Assembly (NCBI RefSeq): GCF_022267315.1
Contig: NZ_JAIKLE010000048.1
Location: 1 to 37,789, forward strand
Reading direction: 5' to 3'
DNA from: Maribellus maritimus
GTDB taxonomy: Bacteria > Bacteroidota > Bacteroidia > Bacteroidales > Prolixibacteraceae
DNA length: 37,789 nt
In this document: positions 9,585-16,730 of the stretch, one piece after another
How the letters are laid out: each line of letters opens with the position of its first letter
Numbering within the stretch: the first letter of the stretch is position 1
Made by a program: the position numbers and the translations under genes
The notes under the pieces: generated by a model
The model's database searches: none
What the model was told of the DNA's origin: nothing
What the model saw: the letters and a program-made list of their open reading frames with translations, nothing else

Positions 9585-10850
9585 TTATAAGAATATTAGG
9601 AAAATTAGACCTATCAGGAAACGCTGTTTATTCGATATGACTTCCCTGAGTTTGTCCATATCCTTACTGATTTTCTTTTCTAATACTTTTGCGTAAATCT
9701 GTGTAGTGGAAATACTTTTGTGTCCCAATATATTGCTTACGGTTTCAATTGGTACCCCATTACTTAATGTAATTGTAGTTGCAAAAGTATGTCTTGCCAA
9801 ATGAAAAGTCAAGTGTTTTTTTATTCCACAGATGTCAGCAATTTCTTTAAGGTATCCGTTTAATTTTTGATTTGAGATTAACGGGAATATTTTATCACGA
9901 TTAACTGATTTTGGATGTTTCTTATATTTGTTCAAGATATCCAAAGCTTTTGGGAGAAGTGGAATTTTAACCGTGGTCTTGGTTTTTTGCCTGTTGGAAA
10001 AAATCCAGTATTGTCCGTCAACACCAAGAGATATTTCGTCTGGACCCAGATTGATCGCATCAATATATGACAGACCGGTATAGCAACCAAAAACAAAAAT
10101 ATCCCTTACTGTTCTTAAACGCTCAATCGCAAAGGTTTTGTTCTCAATTGTGGCAAGTTCCTTTTCAGATAAGAATCCCCTTTCATTTCTGGTAAAATGC
10201 AGTTTATATGACTCAAAAGGATTTTGAGCAATCCACCCCAGCCTTTGTCCAAGATTTACTATTTTTCTGAATCGTTCCAGGTGTTTCATCACACCATTGT
10301 TACCGAGTGGCATTTGGTGGTCTAACGGTTTAAAGTTTCGCATGAAAATCTCAAAATCAGTAATAAACTTATAGTTGATTTGAACCAGGTAGAAATCTGT
10401 AGCTTTAAATTTTTTCTTCAGAAATCGTTCAATATATTTTTTAGTCGTATAATAATTCTTTATAGTACCCGGAGCCAGAATATTTTTTTGAGTGTTGTTA
10501 TGATATTTTACCAATTCCATCAATGTATGATCATTAAAAGAATCACCAAGGTAGAGCGCCTTAATATTTTCTGGAGTAACTCGTTGTTTACTAACCTGTA
10601 ATTCCCGGTATGCTTCAGTTAACTGCGCGCGTACTTGCTCTAAATAACTATTAAATTTCTTGGCCTCTATGCCGGAACCTCTTGCAATGCCACGGTTGTT
10701 ATTCCAGTCATCAACAGCCATACGCTTTTTCAGGGATAGTTCAGCACGTCTTGCTTCAACAGTAATTCGTGCATAGACAATTCCTTTGGTTTTATCCTTT
10801 TTACCTGTCCGAAGAATAAACTGAATACCGAAAGTGTGAGTTGTTTTCAT
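9585..10850 (-). CDS. Tyrosine recombinase / integrase of the Bacteroidota conjugative-element type
   Basis: A 421-residue site-specific recombinase. The N-terminal arm-binding region has YARITVEARRAELSLKKRM and VDDWNNNRG (about 25-55), the SAM-like core-binding domain is about 105-205, and the catalytic domain runs from about 220. Catalytic parts visible are HLARHTFAT (His and second Arg), LGHKSISTTQIYAKV (His and the nucleophile Tyr). The usual first Arg in the TGLR motif is Ser here (CYTGLSYIDA), a change also known in IntDOT-like recombinases. The ATG at 10850 (MKTTHTFG) is preferred; the frame can be opened by a TTG at 10859, which is less likely. It lies 308 bp from a tRNA-Pro gene whose 3' end faces it. 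The C-terminal tail RFLIGLIFLIFL is unusually hydrophobic. Confidence 0.9.
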   Translation of the reverse strand: MKTTHTFGIQFILRTGKKDKTKGIVYARITVEARRAELSLKKRMAVDDWNNNRGIARGSGIEAKKFNSYLEQVRAQLTEAYRELQVSKQRVTPENIKALYLGDSFNDHTLMELVKYHNNTQKNILAPGTIKNYYTTKKYIERFLKKKFKATDFYLVQINYKFITDFEIFMRNFKPLDHQMPLGNNGVMKHLERFRKIVNLGQRLGWIAQNPFESYKLHFTRNERGFLSEKELATIENKTFAIERLRTVRDIFVFGCYTGLSYIDAINLGPDEISLGVDGQYWIFSNRQKTKTTVKIPLLPKALDILNKYKKHPKSVNRDKIFPLISNQKLNGYLKEIADICGIKKHLTFHLARHTFATTITLSNGVPIETVSNILGHKSISTTQIYAKVLEKKISKDMDKLREVISNKQRFLIGLIFLIFL

Positions 10851-10902
10851 ATCATACAATTTTTAACGATTTAATCCGCTTTAATGCGTTTTTAGTTGAT
10901 TG

Positions 10903-11055
10903 ACTCACCGTTTAACTCACCAAGGGAATCAAAACGAATCAAACAAGAGTATTCTAAATGTTAAAACACCCTCCATTATCAACTGAAAAACAATCGGTTA
11001 ATTCTTTCTGGTGAGTTCAAAGGTAAATCAAAAATGAACTCACCGTTTAACTTAC
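10903..11055. repeat. Direct repeats between recombinase and tRNA-Pro (possible arm-type sites)
   Basis: The 18-mer actcaccgtttaactcac at 10903-10920 recurs at 11038-11055 with one difference (actcaccgtttaacttac). A partial inverted copy, ggtgagtt, lies at 11010-11017. This stretch holds no gene. Short direct repeats next to a tyrosine recombinase gene often are its binding sites; that role is inferred here. Confidence 0.5.
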
Positions 11056-11100
11056 ATTTTTATGATATTTATTGATTTGAACTGATATTACAAAAAACAA

Positions 11101-11134
11101 AAAAGCCTGTAAATCATATAACTTACAGGCTTTT
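11101..11134 (-). terminator. Terminator downstream of tRNA-Pro
   Basis: A perfect 12-bp inverted repeat, aaaagcctgtaa (11101-11112) and ttacaggctttt (11123-11134), with a 10-nt loop, ends 24 bp past the tRNA 3' end. Its A/T-rich ends supply a U-tract in either direction. Confidence 0.75.
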
Positions 11135-11158
11135 GGGTTTCTTTAAAATCCCCTTTTG

Positions 11159-11232
11159 TCGGGATGACAGGATTTGAACCTGCGACCCCTTCGTCCCGAA
11201 CGAAGTACGCTACCGGACTGCGCTACATCCCG
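11159..11232 (-). tRNA. tRNA-Pro (anticodon CGG)
   Basis: A 74-nt tRNA read on the minus strand, from CGGGATG to CATCCCG plus the discriminator A. The acceptor stem is 7 bp and perfect. The anticodon stem is CTTCG/CGAAG with loop TTCGGGA, giving anticodon CGG (proline, codon CCG). The T-arm reads GCAGGTTCAAATCCTGT. No CCA is encoded. The 3' end faces the recombinase gene, making it a candidate integration target. Confidence 0.95.
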
Positions 11233-11412
11233 AATTTTTAAGTGCTGCAAATTTAAGCTTTTTTAGAAAAACAAAAACTATTCAGCGAAAATTTAAATAA
11301 CAACAATTAATTTTTCACACAAAATAACAACAACATATAAATACAACAACCTATAAAACAACACAATAAAACATGAAACTACATATTTTAATAAACTTTT
11401 GTTCATTTAATA

Positions 11413-11444
11413 TTTTGTATTATGTATGTTTTTACTTATTTTTG
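11413..11444 (+). promoter_or_regulatory. Putative promoter of the NifX/MinD operon
   Basis: TTTTG (11413-11417) and TATTTTTG (11437-11444) are separated by 19 bp and match the Bacteroidota -33 TTTG and -7 TAnnTTTG elements. The -7 box lies 64 bp before the first ATG of the operon. The rest of 11233-11508 is AT-rich sequence with aacaacaac-type runs and no gene. Confidence 0.6.
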
Positions 11445-11508
11445 TAACCACAACAAATTCAATTACAATTTGCCGATATTCTTATATTAACAAACAGAAA
11501 TGTAAACT

Positions 11509-11826
11509 ATGAAAGTTGTAATCACTTCTACGGGCAACAGTTTAAATTCAAAATTTGATTTACGTTTTGGACGATGTGGATGGTTTTGTATTTATGATCC
11601 TGCCGACAAGAGTACCATTTTTTTTGAAAACAAAAGCAAGGATGCTAACGGAGGTGCCGGAACGAAGGCAGTTGAAGCCGTTGCTGAGATGGAAGCAAAC
11701 CGGGTTATTTCGGGAGATTTTGGCCCCAAAGCAAAATCATTACTCGAAAAATTTAACATCCAAATGATTATTTTGGATGAAAAGAACAAATCCGTAAAAG
11801 ACATTATTGAAATGATTAAAAATTAA
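11509..11826 (+). CDS. NifX/NifB-C-like (dinitrogenase iron-molybdenum cofactor family) protein
   Basis: A 105-residue single-domain protein of the family that binds or carries iron-sulfur and Fe-Mo-type clusters (NifX, NafY and the C-terminal part of NifB). Visible signs are the opening MKVVITSTGNSLNSKFDLRFGRCGWFCIYD, in which the F-x-x-RFGR turn is typical, and the later GGAGTKAVEAVAEMEANRVI, SGDFGPKAKSLLEK segment. One Cys (residue 23) follows the RFGR turn and may contact metal. It is the first gene of the operon, with the next start 5 bp beyond its stop. No nif structural gene is present, so the cargo is unknown. Confidence 0.88.
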   Translation: MKVVITSTGNSLNSKFDLRFGRCGWFCIYDPADKSTIFFENKSKDANGGAGTKAVEAVAEMEANRVISGDFGPKAKSLLEKFNIQMIILDEKNKSVKDIIEMIKN

Positions 11827-11831
11827 AAGCT

Positions 11832-12056
11832 ATGCCAGGATTAGACAAAACCGGTCCAAGGGGACAAGGCTCCCAAACCGGAAGAAGAATGGGAAGATGC
11901 AGACAAGAGCTCGAAAACGCCGTCGAAGAAACGCCTCGCGGGCGAGGAAGAGGATTTGGTAGAGGAATAAGGAGAAAATCTAAAACGGAAGACGACCGAA
12001 AAAGTTGGGGTGATGGGCTCGGTTTTGGTCGTGGAAGGGGAAGAAGACAAAGATAG
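11832..12056 (+). CDS. DUF5320-like small Gly/Arg-rich protein
   Basis: A 74-residue protein opening MPGLDKTGPRGQGSQTGRRMGRC, the hallmark of DUF5320 proteins (M-P-x-x-D-x-TGP-x-G-x-G-x-x-TGR). These commonly occur beside NifX-like and MinD-type genes in anaerobes. The C-terminal half is a Gly/Arg-rich tail (GRGRGFGRGIRRKSK, GFGRGRGRRQR). The single Cys at about residue 23 might bind metal, but the role of the family is unknown. A terminator-like hairpin follows 19 bp after the stop, so this gene and the first may be expressed above the rest of the operon. Confidence 0.8.
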   Translation: MPGLDKTGPRGQGSQTGRRMGRCRQELENAVEETPRGRGRGFGRGIRRKSKTEDDRKSWGDGLGFGRGRGRRQR

Positions 12057-12074
12057 ATACAAACTGACTTCCGG

Positions 12075-12108
12075 ATAATCGTACTGCTTTTGCAGTGCGA
12101 TTATTTTT
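12075..12108 (+). terminator. Terminator or attenuator hairpin inside the NifX/MinD operon
   Basis: A 13-bp stem with one G-U pair: ataatcgtactgc (12075-12087), loop tttt, gcagtgcgattat (12092-12104), then TTTT. It lies between the DUF5320 gene and the second NifX-like gene. It has the form of a rho-independent terminator, and partial read-through would give less of the downstream products. Confidence 0.75.
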
Positions 12109-12127
12109 AGTCACTCAAAATAAGAAG

Positions 12128-12469
12128 ATGAATAAAAAGATAGCTGTACCAGTTGATAACCACATGATTTTAGATGGCCATTTTGGTCATTGCAAATTCT
12201 TTGCGGTATTTGAAATTAGAGAAAATACAATTCTATCAGAAGAAAAAATAGTACCCCCGCCACACGAACCGGGATTACTACCAAAATGGCTGGCAGAAAA
12301 AGGTGTAAGCGATGTACTTGCAGGAGGAATGGGAAATAGGGCCATTCAAATATTCAACCAGCATAAGGTGAATGTTTTTGTGGGTGCCCCTAAAATGGAT
12401 GCCAAACAACTTGCCGAAGGATTTCTAAATAACTCGATTCAGTTTACGGCAAATTATTGCGACCATTAA
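12128..12469 (+). CDS. NifX/NifB-C-like protein, second copy
   Basis: A 113-residue member of the dinitrogenase cofactor family: MNKKIAVPVDNHMILDGHFGHCKFFAVFEI with the F-GH-C turn, then LAEKGVSDVLAGGMGNRAIQIFNQHKVNVFVGAP, the conserved beta-alpha core. The ATG at 12128 is preceded by aagaag at a good distance; an upstream GTG in the same frame lies inside the terminator hairpin and is unlikely. Two His and one Cys near residues 18-22 could bind metal. The start differs enough from the first copy that these are separate paralogues and not a recent duplication. It precedes the first MinD-type gene by 66 bp. Confidence 0.87.
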   Translation: MNKKIAVPVDNHMILDGHFGHCKFFAVFEIRENTILSEEKIVPPPHEPGLLPKWLAEKGVSDVLAGGMGNRAIQIFNQHKVNVFVGAPKMDAKQLAEGFLNNSIQFTANYCDH

Positions 12470-12535
12470 AACCTGAATAAACTGCAACAACAACTTCTAC
12501 TATCCGATTAAAACCATTTTATAACATATAAAAAA

Positions 12536-13405
12536 ATGAAGATTGCGGTTGCAAGTGGAAAAGGTGGAACAGGAAAAACTACCGTTTCAATTAACTTATA
12601 CTTTTTTATAGCGAAGTTCTTCAACAAAGCAGTTCTACTTGTGGACTGTGATGTTGAGGAACCGAATGATGCCTTATTCTTCCCCGGTGCAGAGACAAAA
12701 GGAGAAAAGGAAGTATTTCTTCCCGTTCCTGAGATAGATCCGGAAAAATGTACATTTTGCAAAAAGTGTTCAAATTGGTGCGGGTTCAATGCTATTTCCA
12801 TTGTAAAAGCGCTAAACTTTGCCGGGGTAAATGCTGATTTATGTCACTCATGCGGAGCTTGTTTGGAGGCCTGTAGTTTTGGAGCAATCAGAGAACAAAA
12901 CCAAACGCTGGGACAGATAAAATATCTGGATACAGGAATCGGTTTGGGTTTAACAGAAGGACGCCTGAAAGTCGGTTCCTCTATGCAAACTTCATTGATT
13001 AAAAAGGTAAAGAAAGAAACAAATCCAAATTCAGAAATCGTATTATTTGATGCACCTCCAGGCACAAGCTGCCCGGTAGTAGAAACTGTTGCTGACGCTG
13101 ATTACGTTATTCTGGTAGCTGAACCCACTCCTTTTGGTTTACACGACCTGAAAATTACTGTTGAGCTGTTATTGGATTTACAAATACCATTTGGCGTAAT
13201 CATCAATAAAGCCGGGCTGGGAAATCGTAATGTTTATGAATTTTTGGTTCATTACAACATCGATATTCTGGCTGAAATTCCTTTTGATAAATCGTATGCA
13301 AGGAAATATGCATCGGGAGACATTTTAGAAAACATTCCGGTTGAAATTGAAGAAATATACAAAGAGCTGATTCAAAAACTGGAATTAAAACTGGCAGTGC
13401 GATGA
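12536..13405 (+). CDS. MinD-superfamily P-loop ATPase with inserted 2x[4Fe-4S] ferredoxin domain (first)
   Basis: A 289-residue cytoplasmic ATPase. The deviant Walker A motif GKGGTGKTT is at residues 8-16. A ferredoxin domain interrupts the fold: CTFCKKCSNWC (Cys 72, 75, 78, 82) and CHSCGACLEAC (Cys 103, 106, 109, 113). The Walker-B-like region FDAPPGTSCPVVE follows. The architecture matches the MinD/ferredoxin fusions of COG1149, related to the Mrp/Nbp35 iron-sulfur carriers. The usual Pro after the fourth Cys of each motif is replaced (CGFNAI, CSFGAI). The stop overlaps the next start by 4 bp (ATGA), so the two ATPases are translated together and may form a heterodimer. Substrate or client is unknown. 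Confidence 0.93.
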   Translation: MKIAVASGKGGTGKTTVSINLYFFIAKFFNKAVLLVDCDVEEPNDALFFPGAETKGEKEVFLPVPEIDPEKCTFCKKCSNWCGFNAISIVKALNFAGVNADLCHSCGACLEACSFGAIREQNQTLGQIKYLDTGIGLGLTEGRLKVGSSMQTSLIKKVKKETNPNSEIVLFDAPPGTSCPVVETVADADYVILVAEPTPFGLHDLKITVELLLDLQIPFGVIINKAGLGNRNVYEFLVHYNIDILAEIPFDKSYARKYASGDILENIPVEIEEIYKELIQKLELKLAVR

Positions 13406-14280
13406 AAGAAATTACAGTTTTAAGCGGGAAAGGAGGAGCCGGAAAAACAACATTTGCTGCTGCCCTCGCTTCTGTTGCACAAAATGCTGTGTTTTGCGAT
13501 AACGATGTAGACGCTGCCGACTTGCATCTGATTTTTCAACCTCAGATAAAGGAAAGTCACTCTTTTAGCAGTGGAAATAAAGCAGAAATACAATCGAAAA
13601 TTTGCACAAACTGCGGCTTATGTGCAGCAAAATGCCGTTTCGATGCGATTCATCTTAATACAAAAAAGCAGTATAAAATCAACCCTTTTCAATGTGAAGG
13701 CTGTAGATTGTGTGAACGAATTTGCCCTGAAAATGCGATTCAGGTTTTTGAGAATACAAATAATTCATGGTATGTTTCCAACACGCGTTTTGGAAAACTG
13801 ATTCATGCTAAAATGGGCCCCGGTGAAGAAAACTCAGGAAAACTGGTTACACGAATTCGCGAAAAAGCCAAAGAAATTGCACTGGATACCAACGCCGATT
13901 TTATTATTAACGATGGTCCCCCGGGAATAGGCTGTTCAGCAATCTCTTCTGTTACAGGAACTGATTTGGTTTTGATGGTTATAGAACCCACACTTTCCGG
14001 TCTGCACGACGCAAAACGATTAATAGAACTGGTTCGTAATTTTGAAATTCCGATTTTTGCCGTAATTAATAAATACGACCTGAATCCAAAAGTGTCTCAA
14101 GATGTAGTTCAATATCTTTCTGCGAACCACATCACCCTCGCCGGAAAAATCGATTTCGATAAAAATGTGGTTGAATCAATAATATTTGAAAAAACTATTG
14201 TTGAATTTTCTCCAAATTGTAATTTTAGCAAAGAGATTTACTACATTTGGAATCAAATCACAGAGCATTTTAGTGTATGA
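13402..14280 (+). CDS. MinD-superfamily P-loop ATPase with inserted 2x[4Fe-4S] ferredoxin domain (second)
   Basis: A 292-residue paralogue of the preceding protein with the same plan. Walker A GKGGAGKTT is at residues 9-17. The inserted ferredoxin has CTNCGLCAAKC (Cys 68, 71, 74, 78) and CEGCRLCERICPENAI (Cys 98, 101, 104, 108). The later INDGPPGIGCSAIS segment corresponds to the Walker B/switch region. It overlaps both neighbours by 4 bp (ATGA). Paired genes of this kind are common beside NifX-like genes in anaerobes and are thought to handle clusters. ATP-driven transfer of a metal cluster to or from the NifX-like proteins is a reasonable inference, not shown. Confidence 0.93.
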   Translation: MKEITVLSGKGGAGKTTFAAALASVAQNAVFCDNDVDAADLHLIFQPQIKESHSFSSGNKAEIQSKICTNCGLCAAKCRFDAIHLNTKKQYKINPFQCEGCRLCERICPENAIQVFENTNNSWYVSNTRFGKLIHAKMGPGEENSGKLVTRIREKAKEIALDTNADFIINDGPPGIGCSAISSVTGTDLVLMVIEPTLSGLHDAKRLIELVRNFEIPIFAVINKYDLNPKVSQDVVQYLSANHITLAGKIDFDKNVVESIIFEKTIVEFSPNCNFSKEIYYIWNQITEHFSV

Positions 14281-14699
14281 AAAGGATAGTTTTTGCTTTT
14301 GCCTTAAGCAATGAAAATATATTTATAAATAATATTTTTGGAGATGCTGATAAATTTGCCATTTACCAGTTTTCTGACGGTGAGTTGGTTTTTATAAATG
14401 AGTTTCAAAATCCGGTTCCCAATCCCGGAAATATTGACATAAAAGAAAAACGGGAAAGAATTGTTTCTTTTTTAAAATCAAAAGATGTTACCGTATTGGT
14501 TTCCAAAAAGTTCAGCAAAAACCTGCGTTTGGTTACCGACGATTTTATCCCCGTTCTTATTGAAAAAGAGAATCCGGAACAGGTAGTTGAAATTCTCAAT
14601 AAAAATATGAAATGGATAAAAGACGAGTTAAAAAACCGCCAATCGGGACACATGCTTTTCAGGATCAACACAGGTGTATTAAAACTGGCAATTAAATAG
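14277..14699 (+). CDS. NifX-like protein, third and most divergent copy
   Basis: A 140-residue protein that I place loosely in the dinitrogenase cofactor family: MKRIVFAFALSNENIFINNIFGDADKFAIYQF aligns in plan with the opening of the other two copies, and FLKSKDVTVLVSKKFSKNLRLVTDDFIPVLI with the middle strand-helix-strand. It lacks Cys altogether and has no RFG-C turn, so any cluster binding would differ. A C-terminal extension (about 105-140) adds a charged helix. It overlaps the second MinD-type gene by 4 bp, which supports a shared function. It ends 31 bp before the MFS gene. Confidence 0.65.
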   Translation: MKRIVFAFALSNENIFINNIFGDADKFAIYQFSDGELVFINEFQNPVPNPGNIDIKEKRERIVSFLKSKDVTVLVSKKFSKNLRLVTDDFIPVLIEKENPEQVVEILNKNMKWIKDELKNRQSGHMLFRINTGVLKLAIK

Positions 14700-14730
14700 T
14701 CCTTTTTGGAATACACCACTGCGTTAAACA

Positions 14731-15951
14731 ATGGCTTTAACAGAAAAAATATCTACCCATAATTTCAGAGCTTTTTTGTGGCACGCTACTTTTCTGGCGT
14801 TTGCCAAAAATTTTATGGATGTTGATACGATTATTCCGGCCATGCTGGTGGAAGCAGGAGGAAGCGCTTTTCATATCGGGTTAATGACTGCAATTATGCT
14901 GGGAGGTTCCAGTTTTACCCAATTGTTTTTTGCCCCTTATTTAAGTAACAAAACTTATAAAAGAAAACATCTTCTGCTAGGAATTAATACACGTATTTTT
15001 TCGCTCATCGGGCTTGGCATTTTATTGTTTCTTTTAACCGGGGAACAAACCGGATATGTTATTTGGCTGGCCTTTGTATTTATTGCTCTTTTTTCTCTGG
15101 CTGGTGCATTTGCTAACATCAGTTATACCGACATTTTAGGAAAATCAGTCAACCAGGAAAAACGAAAATCATTTTTCTCATCCCTTCAAATTATCTCAGG
15201 AATCATTGTTTTAATTTCTGCTTTTTTTGTGAAAAGAGTATTGGTTTGGAAAGCATTCCCTGTAAATTATGCTTTGATGTTTTTTATTGGAGGCGGACTT
15301 TTGCTTATTGCTTCCGGAGGATTCTGGAGTATAAAAGAAGTGGTTCCTTCTGCTATGAAAATATCCGGGATAAAGGATTTTTTTAAGGTCTTAAAACGGG
15401 AATTGCATGAAAATAAAAAGCTCGCCTATTTTCTGGGATTTATCAACACACAGGGGATTGCCATTTCCTTTCTTCCATTTGTGATTTTATATGCCAAAGA
15501 AATTTTTAAAGCCCAAAGTAATGATACTGGTATTTTCCTGATTTTCAAAGTTATTGGGATTGTTTTTGTGAGCCTGATGGTTTTGCTGGGCGCCAAAAAA
15601 TTAAAATACAATGTGCTTTTATACAGCAACGTAATTTTGTCGTTGATTTTGGCAGCCACTGCCTTTTTTATAACAGATGTCTCGATGATTAAATACGTTT
15701 TTATCATCGGAGGGGTTGTTTACTCCTTGTATACAATGAGTATGAGCGGCCTTTTACTTGAAGTATCGGGAAATGAAAACCGCGCATTATATACGGGATT
15801 TGCCGGCGCAGGAAATATTCTTCCGGCTTTGTTTCCACTTTTGGGAGGTGCCGTAATCAGCCACCTGGGATTTCAGTCGTTTTTTATTTTGTTTATGGTA
15901 ATTATTGCATCCTCCACCTTTTTCATCTTTAAAATTGATTGTAAAAAATGA
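14731..15951 (+). CDS. MFS transporter
   Basis: A 406-residue integral membrane protein with about 12 hydrophobic segments, opening MALTEKISTHNFRAFLWHATFLAFAKNFMDVDTIIPAM. The loop after the second segment (SNKTYKRKHLLLG) is the basic segment usual for the major facilitator superfamily. The C-terminal half repeats the pattern (GLLLEVSGNENRALYTGFAGAGNILPALFPLLGG). Proteins of this type often accompany cofactor or metal genes, but the substrate cannot be read. It is 31 bp downstream of the NifX-like gene and its stop overlaps the next start by 4 bp, so it belongs to the same operon. Confidence 0.85.
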   Translation: MALTEKISTHNFRAFLWHATFLAFAKNFMDVDTIIPAMLVEAGGSAFHIGLMTAIMLGGSSFTQLFFAPYLSNKTYKRKHLLLGINTRIFSLIGLGILLFLLTGEQTGYVIWLAFVFIALFSLAGAFANISYTDILGKSVNQEKRKSFFSSLQIISGIIVLISAFFVKRVLVWKAFPVNYALMFFIGGGLLLIASGGFWSIKEVVPSAMKISGIKDFFKVLKRELHENKKLAYFLGFINTQGIAISFLPFVILYAKEIFKAQSNDTGIFLIFKVIGIVFVSLMVLLGAKKLKYNVLLYSNVILSLILAATAFFITDVSMIKYVFIIGGVVYSLYTMSMSGLLLEVSGNENRALYTGFAGAGNILPALFPLLGGAVISHLGFQSFFILFMVIIASSTFFIFKIDCKK

Positions 15952-16730
15952 AACTCACCGTACTTACCGAAAATGTTGCCGGCGGTTCTTTTCTTGCAGA
16001 ACATGGAATCTCCTACCTCCTTGAAATTGACGGGGAAAAAATATTATGGGATACCGGTCATTCAGATGTGTTTCTGAAAAACGCTGAAAAGATGGGTATA
16101 AATATTCATTCAGAAATAAAAAAAGTGGTTTTAAGCCACGGGCACTGGGATCATGTTGATGGTTTGCAACATTTGGAAAACAAAACACTTATTACACATC
16201 CTTCGTCCTTTATCAACCGCTTTAGAAAAACAGACCACTCCCCTGTTGGATTTAGATTCACCAGGGAAAAAATTACGGAAAAATTTGAGTTGAAAGAAAC
16301 GACATCTCCGCTAAAGATCACTGAGAATCTCTGGTTTCTGGGTGAAATTCCGCGAGAAAATGATTTTGAATCGCAAACCACTTCTTTTAAGGACGAATTT
16401 GGAAACGATGATTTTATTCCTGATGATTCTGCTTTGGCCGCGGTAATTAAAAACAAACTGCTTGTAATAACTGGTTGTTCCCATTCCGGAATTTGCAACA
16501 TTGTGGAATATGCAAAAAAAGTCACAGATATTTCGTCGGTCGATACCGTTATCGGTGGCTTTCATTTAAAACACAACAACCTGCAAACACAAAAAACGAT
16601 TGAATATTTCAAAAAAAATGCAGTAAAAAATGTCTATCCTTCTCACTGCACTGATTTGCCGGCTTTGGCTGCTTTTTTTGAAAGTTTTAAATTTCAGCAG
16701 GTAAAAACCGGCATGATATTTACCTTTTAA
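15948..16730 (+). CDS. Metallo-beta-lactamase-fold hydrolase (DHPPP-synthase-like group)
   Basis: A 260-residue MBL-fold enzyme with a dinuclear metal site. The motif SHGHWDHVDG (His 64, His 66, Asp 68, His 69) is clear, followed by GCSHSGICNIVEYAKK and GGFHL. The last two are typical of the group annotated as 7,8-dihydropterin-6-methyl-4-(beta-D-ribofuranosyl)aminobenzene 5'-phosphate synthase-like, first described from methanopterin work. Members of this group turn up beside NifX-like and MinD/ferredoxin genes in many anaerobes. It is the last gene of the operon, and its final codons overlap the convergent GH106-like gene by 4 bp without any terminator between them. The true substrate is unknown. 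Confidence 0.85.
   Translation: MKLTVLTENVAGGSFLAEHGISYLLEIDGEKILWDTGHSDVFLKNAEKMGINIHSEIKKVVLSHGHWDHVDGLQHLENKTLITHPSSFINRFRKTDHSPVGFRFTREKITEKFELKETTSPLKITENLWFLGEIPRENDFESQTTSFKDEFGNDDFIPDDSALAAVIKNKLLVITGCSHSGICNIVEYAKKVTDISSVDTVIGGFHLKHNNLQTQKTIEYFKKNAVKNVYPSHCTDLPALAAFFESFKFQQVKTGMIFTF

Noticed and set aside
10851..10859. TTG start of the recombinase at 10859
   Set aside because: The ATG three codons later (MKTTHTFG) matches the family start.
11841..12062. Antisense 73-codon frame over the DUF5320 gene
   Set aside because: The plus-strand frame has the recognised DUF5320 opening and correct operon spacing; the antisense one is a Ser-rich shadow of Gly/Arg codons.
11509..16730. Reading the cluster as a nitrogen fixation locus
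   Set aside because: There is no nifH, nifD, nifK, nifE or nifN, and the NifX-like family is widespread outside nitrogen fixation.
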